Assembly (NCBI RefSeq): GCF_000015205.1
Contig: NC_008701.1
Location: 1,762,403 to 1,826,402, forward strand
Origin: Pyrobaculum islandicum DSM 4184
GTDB lineage: Archaea; Thermoproteota; Thermoprotei; Thermoproteales; Thermoproteaceae
Length of the DNA: 64,000 nucleotides
Reading direction: 5' to 3'
The notes under the pieces: generated by a model
What the model was told of the DNA's origin: nothing
Seen by the model: the letters and a program-made list of their open reading frames with translations, nothing else
The model's database searches: none
Part shown: positions 43,201 through 51,724 of the stretch, one piece after another
Numbering within the stretch: position 1 is the stretch's first letter
Layout: each line of letters begins with the position of its first letter
Translations under genes and position numbers: made by a program

Positions 43201-44239
43201 GATCCCCGGCTTAACCACCGGCATCGACCCGAGGAAGGGCGAGTTCGACCTCGTCGCCAACTCCCGCTTCTTGTACCAAGGCGAGAACACCCGCGTGCAA
43301 CAGATGTGGTACTCCTTCGAGCTGTGGCCCTCGCTCTACCTCTGGATGAACCCCATAGACGCCCAGTTGCTGGGCCTCAAGACCGGCGACACGGTGAGGG
43401 TTAGGGTATTGATCCAGGCGTTGAATGACCTAGAGGTGTCTAGCTTTGTAACAAAAGTGTGGGTCACTCCCAGGGTGAGGGAGGGCGTTGTGGTGCTTTT
43501 ACACGGCGCATATAGGTGGAGGCCGGCTTGGTGGAACTACAGCAAAGTGTTGGAGGTCGCCGGTTCCTACCCAACCTCCGCGGTCTTCCAGACCGTTGAT
43601 ATCAAGGTAGACGGCGCAAGCCTCGTGGATAAGATACGGGCGGGGGACTTCAACTGGAGGCGTCTCAAGTGGACTAAGGTCGCCGATCCCGCGCCTGTGT
43701 CTGAGGAGGAGCTTGGCAAGATCGCGATTACGAAGCTGTACAAGGAGAGGGGCATGCCCTATTGGGACCTCGCCAAGTACGTTTGGTGGAAGGAGACCGG
43801 CACCACCTACGACTTCGTACTCCCGCAGACCAACGACCCCATCGCCTGGACTAACCTCTGGCACTTCAAGGTCAAGATAGAGAAGGCGGACCCCAAGGAG
43901 TACGGCTCTATGGAGTTCGACTTCGAGGCCGCAAAGGCCGCCTTCGACTTCTTCTACAAACTACTGACACACGGCAGCAGGGGCAAGCTGGCCCAGGGCA
44001 TATACAGCCTGTGGTCCCAGAGGTGGGGCGGGCTGAGGCTGGAGTTCCCACGTATACTCGGCATAATCAGGGGAGAGGTGCTGTGCCCCAACAGGAAGCC
44101 CGGCGCGCCCGGTTGCGCGAGACCCGACCTCATTGGGATGAGGCGCACGTTCCTGTGGGCTCTGGGCATAGGCCCCAAGCCCGCCAAGTCTGCCTACTAC
44201 TGGCCGCCGAAGGTGCCGGACCTCCGCGAGCTTCCGTGA
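40277..44239 (+). CDS. molybdopterin (DMSO reductase family) catalytic subunit
   Basis: About 1320 residues, larger than most family members. A TAT leader SRRDFLKA is followed by a hydrophobic stretch, so it is exported. CGGCEVSCHF with a later GLCVRGQ binds an [4Fe-4S] cluster. SHTNLCSSGARLGNNLW places a Cys where the metal is bound. The C-terminal domain has RFLYQGENTRVQ and NPIDAQLLGLKTGD for the dinucleotide cofactor. Looks nearer to tetrathionate, polysulfide or arsenate reductases than to nitrate reductase; substrate is unresolved. Confidence 0.9.
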   Translation: MTEAVLSRRDFLKASAAAMAVGIAAGAFVKAQLYSEVEQDQNWWSGATGKFKGYPTLYRVPPTGGVKEVGGSFEVSTPDGLKTISLKWWENWIDWREYDAKAWPKPRERRYFIATGGVCGGCEVSCHFVVWIDKDTKLARKVMVNPLNKSNWGLCVRGQSAAAAAAHPDRIVYILSKIDPKTGKRVGARGDDNFVRVTYDESLEIVSDYYAKAFYEYFVEGNPIGSTRLHWHEGRPLQTGYFTHHPWVKDWEQQHAFGSHTNLCSSGARLGNNLWIAMDRNSPDYYRAKVVVNHGMGHLGDAAHFLMSHGPRLAVARFKGTKIISVREKYFHTELLADYWVAPWPGTEAWLWAAVANVLINELNAVDWEFVRRWWNWDWFLRDRKLLQHLYNMGYIKTLPPDDIYGVTEDGVVYIKDYAKAWDYFQKFLREYFANFTPEYAAWVTRLNAKTPPPDPLTEEEVRNAATLIRAIAKEVAAAGKALSINQWRGPVQTYGGWMLARMFFLLIALTGAVGTVGGTGAASWHNTDFMYYWWQGTLAAQVLKRKLDGPAVWNINMIAPEESAFGSYDPTNTIPFRMYDPEWQEYWRSLGFAVPDRVYVWIWRVVNPPATYQAGAQWVRFFANPDKVELTVHMTQFWNESCYFSDLCISEGHWFERHDPQPAAPGIYAPDRWFSVRWPSYVIFLMRMGWRPKDPHRSALEAHQQIGLGDVISPEEWYLELAWRTIAKTVLMAKKNGRPVEDLLRDKEVDYLGAKVKIPSLADRLAFLIDVNRGKRYAAQLGIPPEQLPEKLIRDLYDGKITYEQFVNDIRKQVMPTIWDMYNWAVYAYSPTVVKFSKDKGLEPVEALELYQFVIHDTNVYAEKTYLKKVPREQVARVDPITKLAYDSAGNIVGVEIDGEIYLGFNVLGTVTHTLKLEWYSPAMAEQELREVSIPIIPLEADLKKAIAGDLATVQKLINAKLHFVIPIHDFWARIPGLTTGIDPRKGEFDLVANSRFLYQGENTRVQQMWYSFELWPSLYLWMNPIDAQLLGLKTGDTVRVRVLIQALNDLEVSSFVTKVWVTPRVREGVVVLLHGAYRWRPAWWNYSKVLEVAGSYPTSAVFQTVDIKVDGASLVDKIRAGDFNWRRLKWTKVADPAPVSEEELGKIAITKLYKERGMPYWDLAKYVWWKETGTTYDFVLPQTNDPIAWTNLWHFKVKIEKADPKEYGSMEFDFEAAKAAFDFFYKLLTHGSRGKLAQGIYSLWSQRWGGLRLEFPRILGIIRGEVLCPNRKPGAPGCARPDLIGMRRTFLWALGIGPKPAKSAYYWPPKVPDLRELP

Positions 44240-44802
44240 TATACATATACTCCGTCCCAGAAACCCACCCCTTTTTGATAAACCTCCTGAGGGGGAGGGG
44301 CAAAACCCTCTCCCTCCCCCTGGCCCACTGCCCCCTCCTCATCTCCCATGTCTACGGCTATCTCTCAAAGAGACAACTGCTCGAGAAGACGGGCTTCTCC
44401 GACGCCTTCTACGCGAGGGGCGAGAGTCTCATTAGACAGTTACACGCCCTTACCAAGAGGTTCGAGGTTAGGTGCTACTACGACCCCGACCTAGTAAAAG
44501 GCCGGGAAAGGGCGATGTATCAAGCGGCGCAACTGGCCTTCCTCAAGCTACGGGGGGTTGAGGCAGTTGTGAAAATCGAGTTTCCAAGACTAGGTGGTTG
44601 CGTGGAGGGGGACTTCGTCGTTGTTGACAACTACATCGACTTCCTCACGCTGAGGGGATGCGGCGAGTGGCTCTACCTCAGAGAGCCCAAGCCAACTCCC
44701 GTCGAGGAGTTCATACTAACGGGAGATCTCGACGTGCAACGCTACCTGGCCTACCTCTCAGTGGCCCACAGAGAGGGGCTGGCCCGAGCCCTCTCGCTAT
44801 GA
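44236..44802 (+). CDS. unknown protein coupled to molybdoenzyme
   Basis: About 188 residues, no known family. GTG 44236 overlaps the catalytic subunit stop by GTGA, and the stop overlaps the next start by ATGA, so translation is tightly coupled. The N-terminus resembles a chaperone-like helical head (HVYGYLSKRQLLEKTGF), then an alpha/beta part (AVVKIEFPRLGGCVEGDFVVVDNY). It has Cys residues but no cluster motif. A dedicated assembly factor is the simplest guess. Confidence 0.7.
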   Translation: MIYIYSVPETHPFLINLLRGRGKTLSLPLAHCPLLISHVYGYLSKRQLLEKTGFSDAFYARGESLIRQLHALTKRFEVRCYYDPDLVKGRERAMYQAAQLAFLKLRGVEAVVKIEFPRLGGCVEGDFVVVDNYIDFLTLRGCGEWLYLREPKPTPVEEFILTGDLDVQRYLAYLSVAHREGLARALSL

Positions 44803-45188
44803 AGCTAACGAGGAGAGTTGCGGCGATAGACGGAGACAGATGTGTTAAATGTAACCTCTGTGTAAGAGCATGTCCTACAAGTGCTCTGAGACCTCCGCGT
44901 GTCCTCTATTCGCGCTGCACTGGCTGCGGCCTCTGTACGTATACATGCCCGAGGGGGGCGATAAAGATGGCGACTAGGCTAAGCCTTGCCGCCTACGTAT
45001 TTATCGTGGCGGTGGCCCTTGCCGGCGTAGCCCTAGCTGGCCTTGCAGTGCTAACTCCATACTTCTACCCAAGCAACCACCCCACGATAAATTTTACTAC
45101 AAACATAACAATACCCACCTTCATCCCCGCCAACGTTACTATGCCCACAGGCGAGGAGGCCGCCGGTGCAGGCTCCGGCTTTGGGTAG
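44799..45188 (+). CDS. membrane-anchored 2[4Fe-4S] ferredoxin
   Basis: A 129-residue protein. CVKCNLCVRACP and CTGCGLCTYTCP bind two clusters. After residue 60 one membrane helix (AAYVFIVAVALAGVALAGLAVL) leads to a short outside tail with several N-x-S/T sites that suit archaeal N-glycosylation. The ferredoxin head would be cytoplasmic. Last gene of the operon. Confidence 0.85.
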   Translation: MKLTRRVAAIDGDRCVKCNLCVRACPTSALRPPRVLYSRCTGCGLCTYTCPRGAIKMATRLSLAAYVFIVAVALAGVALAGLAVLTPYFYPSNHPTINFTTNITIPTFIPANVTMPTGEEAAGAGSGFG

Positions 45189-45224
45189 TGGGAAAACTTA
45201 AGTATACATAGCTATTAATGATGG

Positions 45225-45713
45225 GTGTCGGTCACGTGGGTTCTGAGAAAGGCCTTGGAGTTGGGGGTCTTTTCTGTCTACCGTCTGGCTCGCCTCTCTC
45301 CATTTTCCAACTCTACGGTCTACTACGCGGTGGAGAGACTGTCAAGAGAAGGCGCTGTACGTTGTGCAAGCGGTGTATGTAAGACAGAGGCCGGTGCATA
45401 CCTAGCCTACTACCGGTCTTTTGGCTGTGACGACATATTGACGGCGGCCGTTAGGAGGGAGTTTGGCAAGTTTGATAGAGACGAAATCTGTAGCTTTTTC
45501 GAGTTGATGAGGGGGATGCGGGGGGGAACGTGGCTGGATCTAGCCGCGGTGGCTGTGCTCCGCGGCGCTAGAAACCGGCTTGTAGCTGCTGTGGCGGCGA
45601 AGTACGGCGTAGAGATAGACGGCCTTCACAGAGGGATCTATATAAATGGGGTGTTTGCCGGTTACTGCAAGAGATGTGGTCTAGTGGTGTTGCCATGTCG
45701 TATCGAGAGGTAG
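45225..45713 (+). CDS. winged-helix protein with cysteines, likely regulator
   Basis: A 162-residue protein. The first 60 residues form a winged helix (RLSPFSNSTVYYAVERLSREGAVR). The later part has cysteines in pairs (CASGVC, CKRCGLVVLPC) that may bind metal or sense redox state. TATA-like cttaagtat lies about 25 bases upstream. It overlaps fdhD, so it may control the formate dehydrogenase operon or feed FdhD. Confidence 0.65.
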   Translation: MSVTWVLRKALELGVFSVYRLARLSPFSNSTVYYAVERLSREGAVRCASGVCKTEAGAYLAYYRSFGCDDILTAAVRREFGKFDRDEICSFFELMRGMRGGTWLDLAAVAVLRGARNRLVAAVAAKYGVEIDGLHRGIYINGVFAGYCKRCGLVVLPCRIER

Positions 45714-46375
45714 GCAGTATTAAGATCGCTGTAGATGCGGAGGTAGAGGTTTATGTAAATGGGGAGAAGTCTGCCGTGTTTATATCAGCGCCTGTCGACC
45801 TCGAGGCTCTTGCATATGGTTACCTATATTCAGAGGGATATATAGACGACATATCTCAAGCCCGCCTAAAAATAGAGGGTACAAGGATTTGGGCAGAGGT
45901 GCCGAGAGGCAGAAGGACTATGGTTGTCTCATACGCAGAGGATTGCGGTGTGGCGCCCCTTATTAAATTTAGGAAAGGCGGAGAGGTTCCGCTTGAGGTA
46001 GCTGTAGAGTTGGCGAGGGAGTTTACAAAATACACAATTTGGCACGTCGAGCCTGAGTTGGCGATGCACACCTCGGCCCTATACGTGGACGGAGTTTGGC
46101 TTGTTGTCCACGACACAAGCCGCCATAGCGGTGTTGTTAAGCTCGTGGGGAGGTACCTAATGGAGGGTCTTAAAGGTCAGAAAAAGATCGGATTTACGAC
46201 TGGTCGCGTTTCTGCAGACATCGTGAATAGGCTAGCTTCTATAGGCGTCTCGGCAATAGTCTCCCTCCGGGGGCCTCTCTACAGCGGCGTCGAGGCGGCG
46301 TGTAAACTTGGGATACCGCTAATAGCTAACGTAAAAACCAGGGGCTTCACCCTACTCTGTCCATCCAATATATAA
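45695..46375 (+). CDS. fdhD: FdhD-type sulfurtransferase for formate dehydrogenase
   Basis: About 226 residues. APVDLEALAYGYLYSEGYI, DTSRHSGVVKLVG, TTGRVSADIVNR and SLRGPLYSGVEAACKLGI match FdhD, which moves sulfur onto the Mo/W-bisPGD cofactor of formate dehydrogenase. Bacterial FdhD uses a CxxC pair; here the segment reads EDCGVAPLIK, so only one Cys is kept. Start ATG 45695 or 45674. Confidence 0.88.
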   Translation: MSYREVGSIKIAVDAEVEVYVNGEKSAVFISAPVDLEALAYGYLYSEGYIDDISQARLKIEGTRIWAEVPRGRRTMVVSYAEDCGVAPLIKFRKGGEVPLEVAVELAREFTKYTIWHVEPELAMHTSALYVDGVWLVVHDTSRHSGVVKLVGRYLMEGLKGQKKIGFTTGRVSADIVNRLASIGVSAIVSLRGPLYSGVEAACKLGIPLIANVKTRGFTLLCPSNI

Positions 46376-46434
46376 ACATTATTCGAAGCCATTTCGAACA
46401 TAGTATAAATACGGCCGTTTTATTCACGCTACCT

Positions 46435-46644
46435 ATGGCAGATGTATCTTTTGAAACAGCTTTTAAAGCAGTGGAGCTTCAGTATGCAAAGTTAAGGGGG
46501 GACCTGGATAAATTGCTAGGTGAGATTCCCGAGGCGGTAGACGGGCTCTCTAGCCTTTACGAAGCTACGGAAGATTACACATGTTTCACCGCCAAGAAGC
46601 TGTTAGGTAGGAGAGACAAGGGGGCGGCGAGGAGTGTGTTATGA
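46435..46644 (+). CDS. small protein before fdhA
   Basis: A 69-residue acidic helical protein with one Cys. TATA-like agtataaatac lies about 25 bases upstream, and the stop overlaps the fdhA start by ATGA, which supports it being translated. No family recognised. Possibly a small assembly factor like NapD in position, though no motif proves this. Confidence 0.65.
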   Translation: MADVSFETAFKAVELQYAKLRGDLDKLLGEIPEAVDGLSSLYEATEDYTCFTAKKLLGRRDKGAARSVL

Positions 46645-49600
46645 CGCTGGCGACGACTAGGAGAGGTCTACTGAAGATAGCCGCAATCGCAGGTAGTGCC
46701 TTCGCGCTTCCAGCGTCGGCGCAAGTGCCGTTTAAAGAGTGGAAGACTCAGTGGACTCTCGGCGAAATAGGCAGGAAGACTGACATAATAAAAGCCTCTG
46801 TAGTCCCAGTCGTCTGCCCCTATTGTTCCATAGGATGTTCTATAGACATGTACGTAGTGGGTGACAAGATAGTCCACACCACGGGGTCTCAAGATTCTTT
46901 CATAAACAAAGGGGCTCTCTGTCCTAAGGGCAAGGCGGCGTTTCAAGTTGTTGATAATGAGCTTAGGCTGAAAAAGCCGATGATTAGAACAGGCCCCAAG
47001 CCTCCACCTGAGGAGCTACTTAGGGCTAAGAGTTGGGATGAACTTGTGGCTATCGCTAAGAAATATCCGCCCAATTGGAGAGAGGTAAGTTGGACTGAGG
47101 CGCTACAATACATTGCGGAGAGACTAGGTGAAATTCTAAGCCGCTGGAGACAAAACACAGGGGCTCCGGCGCAAAAAGACGGATATTACTACGTGGGTAA
47201 AGATGTGCCTGTACAAGTAATTGGCTCGTCTATTCTTGTAAATGAAGAGTCATATCTAATTAGAAAGCTTGCGGCATTTATTGGTACGTCTAACATGGAC
47301 GCCCAATACCGTAAATGTCACTCAAGTACAGTGGCAGCACTTGCTGTAACATATGGATGGGGGGCAGAAACGGCCACGCTAGAGGATCTCGCCCTAGCAG
47401 ATATAGTGCTTTTCTTCTCAAGTCCCGCCGAGGCTCATCCAGTGTCTCTTGCACACTTTCTCAAGGGTAAAAGAGAGAGGGGTACTATATTTATCACTTT
47501 TGACCCAAGATATTCCAGAACAGCCGCCATTTCTGATATATGGGTTCCCTTCCGTTCTGGTACAGAAACAGCTATACTACACTATATACTACATTACGCC
47601 TTCTTTGAGAGAAACCCGCCCATAGATCAACTCCCTGAGTTTCGCAGACTTATGAGCCGCTGGAATATCACAGATGACGACTTGGCGGACTTAAAGGAAT
47701 TGCTTAAAGATTATACAGCCGATGAAGTATCAAAAATATCGGGCGTCTCTGTCGACCTCTTAAGGACTGTAGCGCAGATCTATGTAGAAAACAGCGGCGT
47801 GGTTACAAACCATAAGAAACATGGCGTAATACAGTGGGCGATGGGTATCACACAACACACAAATGCCACTATAAACATAATTCGGGCTATTGCTATTGTC
47901 CAATTGCTGTTGGGCAATGTGGGCTATCCAGGAGGTGGTGCACATCCATTCCGCGGTCATAGTAATGTACAAGGGACTACCGATATGCATGGCGGCGGTT
48001 GGGACGCCTTACCTGGCTACCACGGCAATCCCACCAGCCCCTTTGAGGTGCGATTGTATCAAGACTGGAAATTACAGGGTATGCCCGATGCGTGGAGTTG
48101 GGAAGTTCCACAGTGGGCTCGTAACAGATTTGCCACAACAGCACCTGATAGAGGTAAAGCCGACTTAGTAAAGGTATTGCAAGTGTATAAATTCTACGGC
48201 TGGCGTAGGCTAGAGCTTGCTTGGGGCTTGTTCTGTGGGACAAAACCAGAGGAAGACCCCGTCAACGGCGTTGTGATATGCGATTTCCCATTTGGGGCTG
48301 GCTCTTCTGAAATAACATTTGTGCGGAGGGCGTTAGCCGGCGAAATTAAGGCCGCGTTTATATTTGGCGAAAATCCGGCAGTAACTAATCCAAATACTAA
48401 ACTTGTTTGGGCTGCGCTATCTTCTCTAGAATTACTTGTGGTTACCGATATATTTCAGAGTGAAACAGCGTGGTTTGCTGACGTAGTTCTTCCCGCTGCG
48501 TCATTTGCAGAAAAGGAGGGTACTAGGACAAACACAGGCGGAGTAATTCAGTGGACTTATAGAGCTGTGTCTCCAAGAGGAGATTCAAGACCTGACTATT
48601 GGATTGTTGCGAAAATATATGAATATCTACGGCGGTACGGCGTTATTAAACTACCGAGTGAAGTCGCTGGTGTAAAAACTGAGAAAGTTACGTTTAGAAA
48701 GGGCGGGAAGCTTGTATTTGTATATGAGAGGTCTCTGAAACCAGATGAAAGTTGGAACTACGCAGGAGGTTTGGGCAGGAGCGCGCCGGTTTCGCCTATA
48801 GAAGCTGAGGTTAACCCAAGGATAATAAACAAGGAGATAAACTTCGCGGTATTGTTATACCAAGGGATCTACGACCCGATAAGAGACGAGTTTACAACTA
48901 TGAGAAAAAGCACAAGACTAAGAGAGGAGGGCGAGATAGATGGCGTGTTTAGTAAAAAGTTTATGGTGTATAAAGACTGGGGCTGGTGCTGGCCTATGAA
49001 CGTGAGGTTCCGCTACAATTATGATGTTCTAAAGGTGATGTTGGGGACCGAAGTTAAGGTGAAGGCGGCAGGTAGGGAGTATGTAGTCACAGGCGAGACA
49101 GGGGAATGGATAGATGAATACACTGGCGAGTATAGGCCAGCATTTCTCCCAGGTCATAACTTCTGGGTTCCAAGAAGTTTTAAGCGGAAGTTAAGCGGCG
49201 TGGCAGACCTCTTTGGTGGACTAGATGTAGTTACATATATTAGAACAGGGGAGGTAAAGATAGACGGAAAGTTTGTAGTAGAGGAGGGCGGCGAAGTAAA
49301 GACTTTAAGCTTTGAGGAATATGTTGCAAAAACTGGTATGAAATATCTCTGGGTTAACGATACGCTCTACTGGGATGAGGAGACTACGAGTTTTAAAGCT
49401 GCTGTGAAAAGACCCTATTTCTCTGGTGGCGGATGGCGCGCCTTTAAGCCAAAGATGGAACAGATGCGGGAACTCCTACGTAAGTATTATCAAGAGTCTG
49501 GCAGTCTTAAAATTGCTGTCTTAAAAGCTATAGGCGATATGGGCGGATGGTATGCGGGTTATAACTTCCAGTGGCCTATACACACCGAGCCTGTAGAGTC

Positions 49601-50147
49601 GCCTGATATAGAACTAGCTATAAAATACCCCACGTTGGCATGGCTAAATCCATACAATATATCTGTACTGAAAGAAGAGCCAGATATTGTAAGGGGCAAA
49701 CCTGTTGGTGTAGCATTAGAGCCAAAAGATTTAGAGAGTCTGCCAGGAGAACTTGTAGTAATAACAAGCAATAGGTTGACCGAGCATTTCCACAGCGGTA
49801 CTATGACCAGAAACTCTCCCATGTTAGCAGAATTAGTGCCAGAGCCCTTTGTATATGTACCTAGAGCAATTGCTCAAAAACTAGGGATTGCGTCAGGCGA
49901 TTATGTGGATATAATAACAGCAAGAGGGTCCATAAGGCTTAAAGCATATGTAACGGAGGGGATGGCGTATCTAAATGTAAATGGTAAGAAAATACCCGTT
50001 GTAAGCGTTGTCTGGACGTTTGGCTTTCTGGGATATATAGGCGGTGCTGTAGCTAATTTTATAGTTCCCGACGTAGGAGATGTAGTTACTACAATACAAG
50101 AGTCTAAGGCATGGCTTGGCAAAATAAAGAAGGCTGAAATGGTGTAA
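46641..50147 (+). CDS. fdhA: formate dehydrogenase catalytic subunit (Cys type)
   Basis: A 1168-residue Mo/W-bisPGD enzyme. TAT leader TRRGLLK with a hydrophobic tail, then CPYCSIGCSID with a later GALCPKGKAAF for the [4Fe-4S] cluster. KCHSSTVAALAVTYGWGAET is the FDH active-site segment with Cys at the place of selenocysteine and the following His. IWVPFRSGTETAILHYILHY and GMTQHTNAT-like motifs match FDH-N. It oxidises formate outside the membrane. Sampled lines have about 35 percent G+C, against about 57 percent in the 43-kb gene, which suggests a different history. Confidence 0.9.
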   Translation: MTLATTRRGLLKIAAIAGSAFALPASAQVPFKEWKTQWTLGEIGRKTDIIKASVVPVVCPYCSIGCSIDMYVVGDKIVHTTGSQDSFINKGALCPKGKAAFQVVDNELRLKKPMIRTGPKPPPEELLRAKSWDELVAIAKKYPPNWREVSWTEALQYIAERLGEILSRWRQNTGAPAQKDGYYYVGKDVPVQVIGSSILVNEESYLIRKLAAFIGTSNMDAQYRKCHSSTVAALAVTYGWGAETATLEDLALADIVLFFSSPAEAHPVSLAHFLKGKRERGTIFITFDPRYSRTAAISDIWVPFRSGTETAILHYILHYAFFERNPPIDQLPEFRRLMSRWNITDDDLADLKELLKDYTADEVSKISGVSVDLLRTVAQIYVENSGVVTNHKKHGVIQWAMGITQHTNATINIIRAIAIVQLLLGNVGYPGGGAHPFRGHSNVQGTTDMHGGGWDALPGYHGNPTSPFEVRLYQDWKLQGMPDAWSWEVPQWARNRFATTAPDRGKADLVKVLQVYKFYGWRRLELAWGLFCGTKPEEDPVNGVVICDFPFGAGSSEITFVRRALAGEIKAAFIFGENPAVTNPNTKLVWAALSSLELLVVTDIFQSETAWFADVVLPAASFAEKEGTRTNTGGVIQWTYRAVSPRGDSRPDYWIVAKIYEYLRRYGVIKLPSEVAGVKTEKVTFRKGGKLVFVYERSLKPDESWNYAGGLGRSAPVSPIEAEVNPRIINKEINFAVLLYQGIYDPIRDEFTTMRKSTRLREEGEIDGVFSKKFMVYKDWGWCWPMNVRFRYNYDVLKVMLGTEVKVKAAGREYVVTGETGEWIDEYTGEYRPAFLPGHNFWVPRSFKRKLSGVADLFGGLDVVTYIRTGEVKIDGKFVVEEGGEVKTLSFEEYVAKTGMKYLWVNDTLYWDEETTSFKAAVKRPYFSGGGWRAFKPKMEQMRELLRKYYQESGSLKIAVLKAIGDMGGWYAGYNFQWPIHTEPVESPDIELAIKYPTLAWLNPYNISVLKEEPDIVRGKPVGVALEPKDLESLPGELVVITSNRLTEHFHSGTMTRNSPMLAELVPEPFVYVPRAIAQKLGIASGDYVDIITARGSIRLKAYVTEGMAYLNVNGKKIPVVSVVWTFGFLGYIGGAVANFIVPDVGDVVTTIQESKAWLGKIKKAEMV

Positions 50148-50149
50148 CT

Positions 50150-50986
50150 ATGGTGTCGATAAAGTTTCCCAAACCAGACGAGGGCTTTGCTGTTTTAGTA
50201 GATTTAGACAGATGTATTGGATGTAGAGCTTGCCAAGTGGCATGTAAAGAGTGGAATGGATTACCTGCGGAACGTACAACATTTACAGGTAGCTTAACTT
50301 CGCCACAATCGCTAACAGCAAAAAGTTGGAAGGTTGTATTTTACTATGAGGGTGTAACTAAAAAGTATCTGTTAACACCAGCTGGAGAAGTCGCTTTTAG
50401 TCAGATAGAAATTTCATCACTTCCATTCAACTGTATGCATTGTGTTGAGGCGCCATGTGCAAGAGCTTGTCCTGTTGGCGCGATAAAAGTTACCCCCGAG
50501 GGCGCCGTTGTAATAAATAGAGACGAGTGTGTTGGCTGTGGCTACTGCCAGATGGCATGTCCCTATGACGTGCCGAAGAGGGGAGACGACGGAAAGTTCT
50601 ACAAGTGCACCTTCTGTGTAGACAGAATACAAAACGGTAAGGAGCCTGCATGTGTCGAAGTATGTCCAAATAGAGTGTTTACCTTCGGGCCGGCGAGGGA
50701 CATAATTGAAAAGGCTAGGCAGGAGGAGGCTAAAGGCAGAAAGGTATATGGCCTCAACGTGGATAAATACGTCGGCGGCTCTGTCAGGTGGATATATGTG
50801 ACCTCTGAGAGGAGGAGCTTTGCCATAGACAGACACTTTGCCGACAAGGGCAAGCCCGTGGCTGTGCAGGAAGTCAGAGAAGTTTTGAAGCCGCTTGTCA
50901 CCATAGGAGGCGCTGCGCTTGCTGGCGTTCTTGCTGTTTTGGGTTTTGTTGCTTGGCGTCGGGCGAGGGTAGAAGAGAAAAAATAA
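50150..50986 (+). CDS. fdhB: formate dehydrogenase [4Fe-4S] subunit
   Basis: A 278-residue electron-transfer subunit with CIGCRACQVACKEW, CMHCVEAPCARACP, CVGCGYCQMACP and CTFCVDRI...CVEVCP for four clusters, as in FdnH. The C-terminal helix (VTIGGAALAGVLAVLGFVAW) anchors it. Starts three bases after fdhA stops. Confidence 0.93.
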   Translation: MVSIKFPKPDEGFAVLVDLDRCIGCRACQVACKEWNGLPAERTTFTGSLTSPQSLTAKSWKVVFYYEGVTKKYLLTPAGEVAFSQIEISSLPFNCMHCVEAPCARACPVGAIKVTPEGAVVINRDECVGCGYCQMACPYDVPKRGDDGKFYKCTFCVDRIQNGKEPACVEVCPNRVFTFGPARDIIEKARQEEAKGRKVYGLNVDKYVGGSVRWIYVTSERRSFAIDRHFADKGKPVAVQEVREVLKPLVTIGGAALAGVLAVLGFVAWRRARVEEKK

Positions 50987-51016
50987 AAGTTTTTAAACTT
51001 CTACTTAGTTTTATAC

Positions 51017-51724
51017 ATGGATAGAGTGGAGGTTGTAAGTATTGGGTATAGGGTTGCCCACCAGTGGAATTTGTTGTTGTTTACTGTGTTGGCGATTACT
51101 GGCGGCGCTCTATTTGCCATAGAGGTTTTGGCCCCTCTGGTGTACGCGGTGGGCGCCCCCCTGGCGGCGGCGGTGGGCACAGACGCCGTTACAGCCGGCG
51201 TGCAGTTGTTTAGAATTGCCCACAGATTTCTAGGGCATATATGGGGGGCGTTGCTCTTGGTGTACGCCGTCAATCTACTCCTCTTTAAGAAGGTGAGGAT
51301 TTTTGACGCCTTCCGCAAGCCGCTTGGCCAACAGATTAGGGAAGCTAAGGCGTTGGCTGGGCACTACCTCTTCGGCAGGCCGCTTCCCGAGGACGTCAAG
51401 ACGTCTATGGAGAGACACAACGTGTTTGTTGCCTACATGGCGCTTGTGCTTATCGCGTCGGTAGTACTCCTCTCTATTAGCGGCGTGGCGCTTGTCTATA
51501 GAGACGCCCTAGGCCTATCTCTAGCGGAGGCGAGACTTATGCTGTTGCTACACGACGTCGGCTTCGCCCTAGGGCTACTCTTCGTAGCGCTTCACATATT
51601 CGCCGTACTACACCCCACAAACAGACCACTACTCAACGCCATGTTCAACGACGGAACCATCCCACTAGACTGGGCAAAAACACACATGCCAAACTACTTA
51701 AGAAGACGTGGAATCGCTGTATAG
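51017..51724 (+). CDS. fdhC: formate dehydrogenase cytochrome b subunit
   Basis: A 235-residue protein with four membrane segments. AHQWNLLLFTVLAITG, RIAHRFLGHIWGALLL and LLLHDVGFALGLLFVALHIFAVLHP supply the haem histidines as in FdnI. It passes formate electrons to quinone. A separate TATA-like gtttttaaac lies about 25 bases upstream, so it may also be expressed on its own. Confidence 0.9.
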   Translation: MDRVEVVSIGYRVAHQWNLLLFTVLAITGGALFAIEVLAPLVYAVGAPLAAAVGTDAVTAGVQLFRIAHRFLGHIWGALLLVYAVNLLLFKKVRIFDAFRKPLGQQIREAKALAGHYLFGRPLPEDVKTSMERHNVFVAYMALVLIASVVLLSISGVALVYRDALGLSLAEARLMLLLHDVGFALGLLFVALHIFAVLHPTNRPLLNAMFNDGTIPLDWAKTHMPNYLRRRGIAV

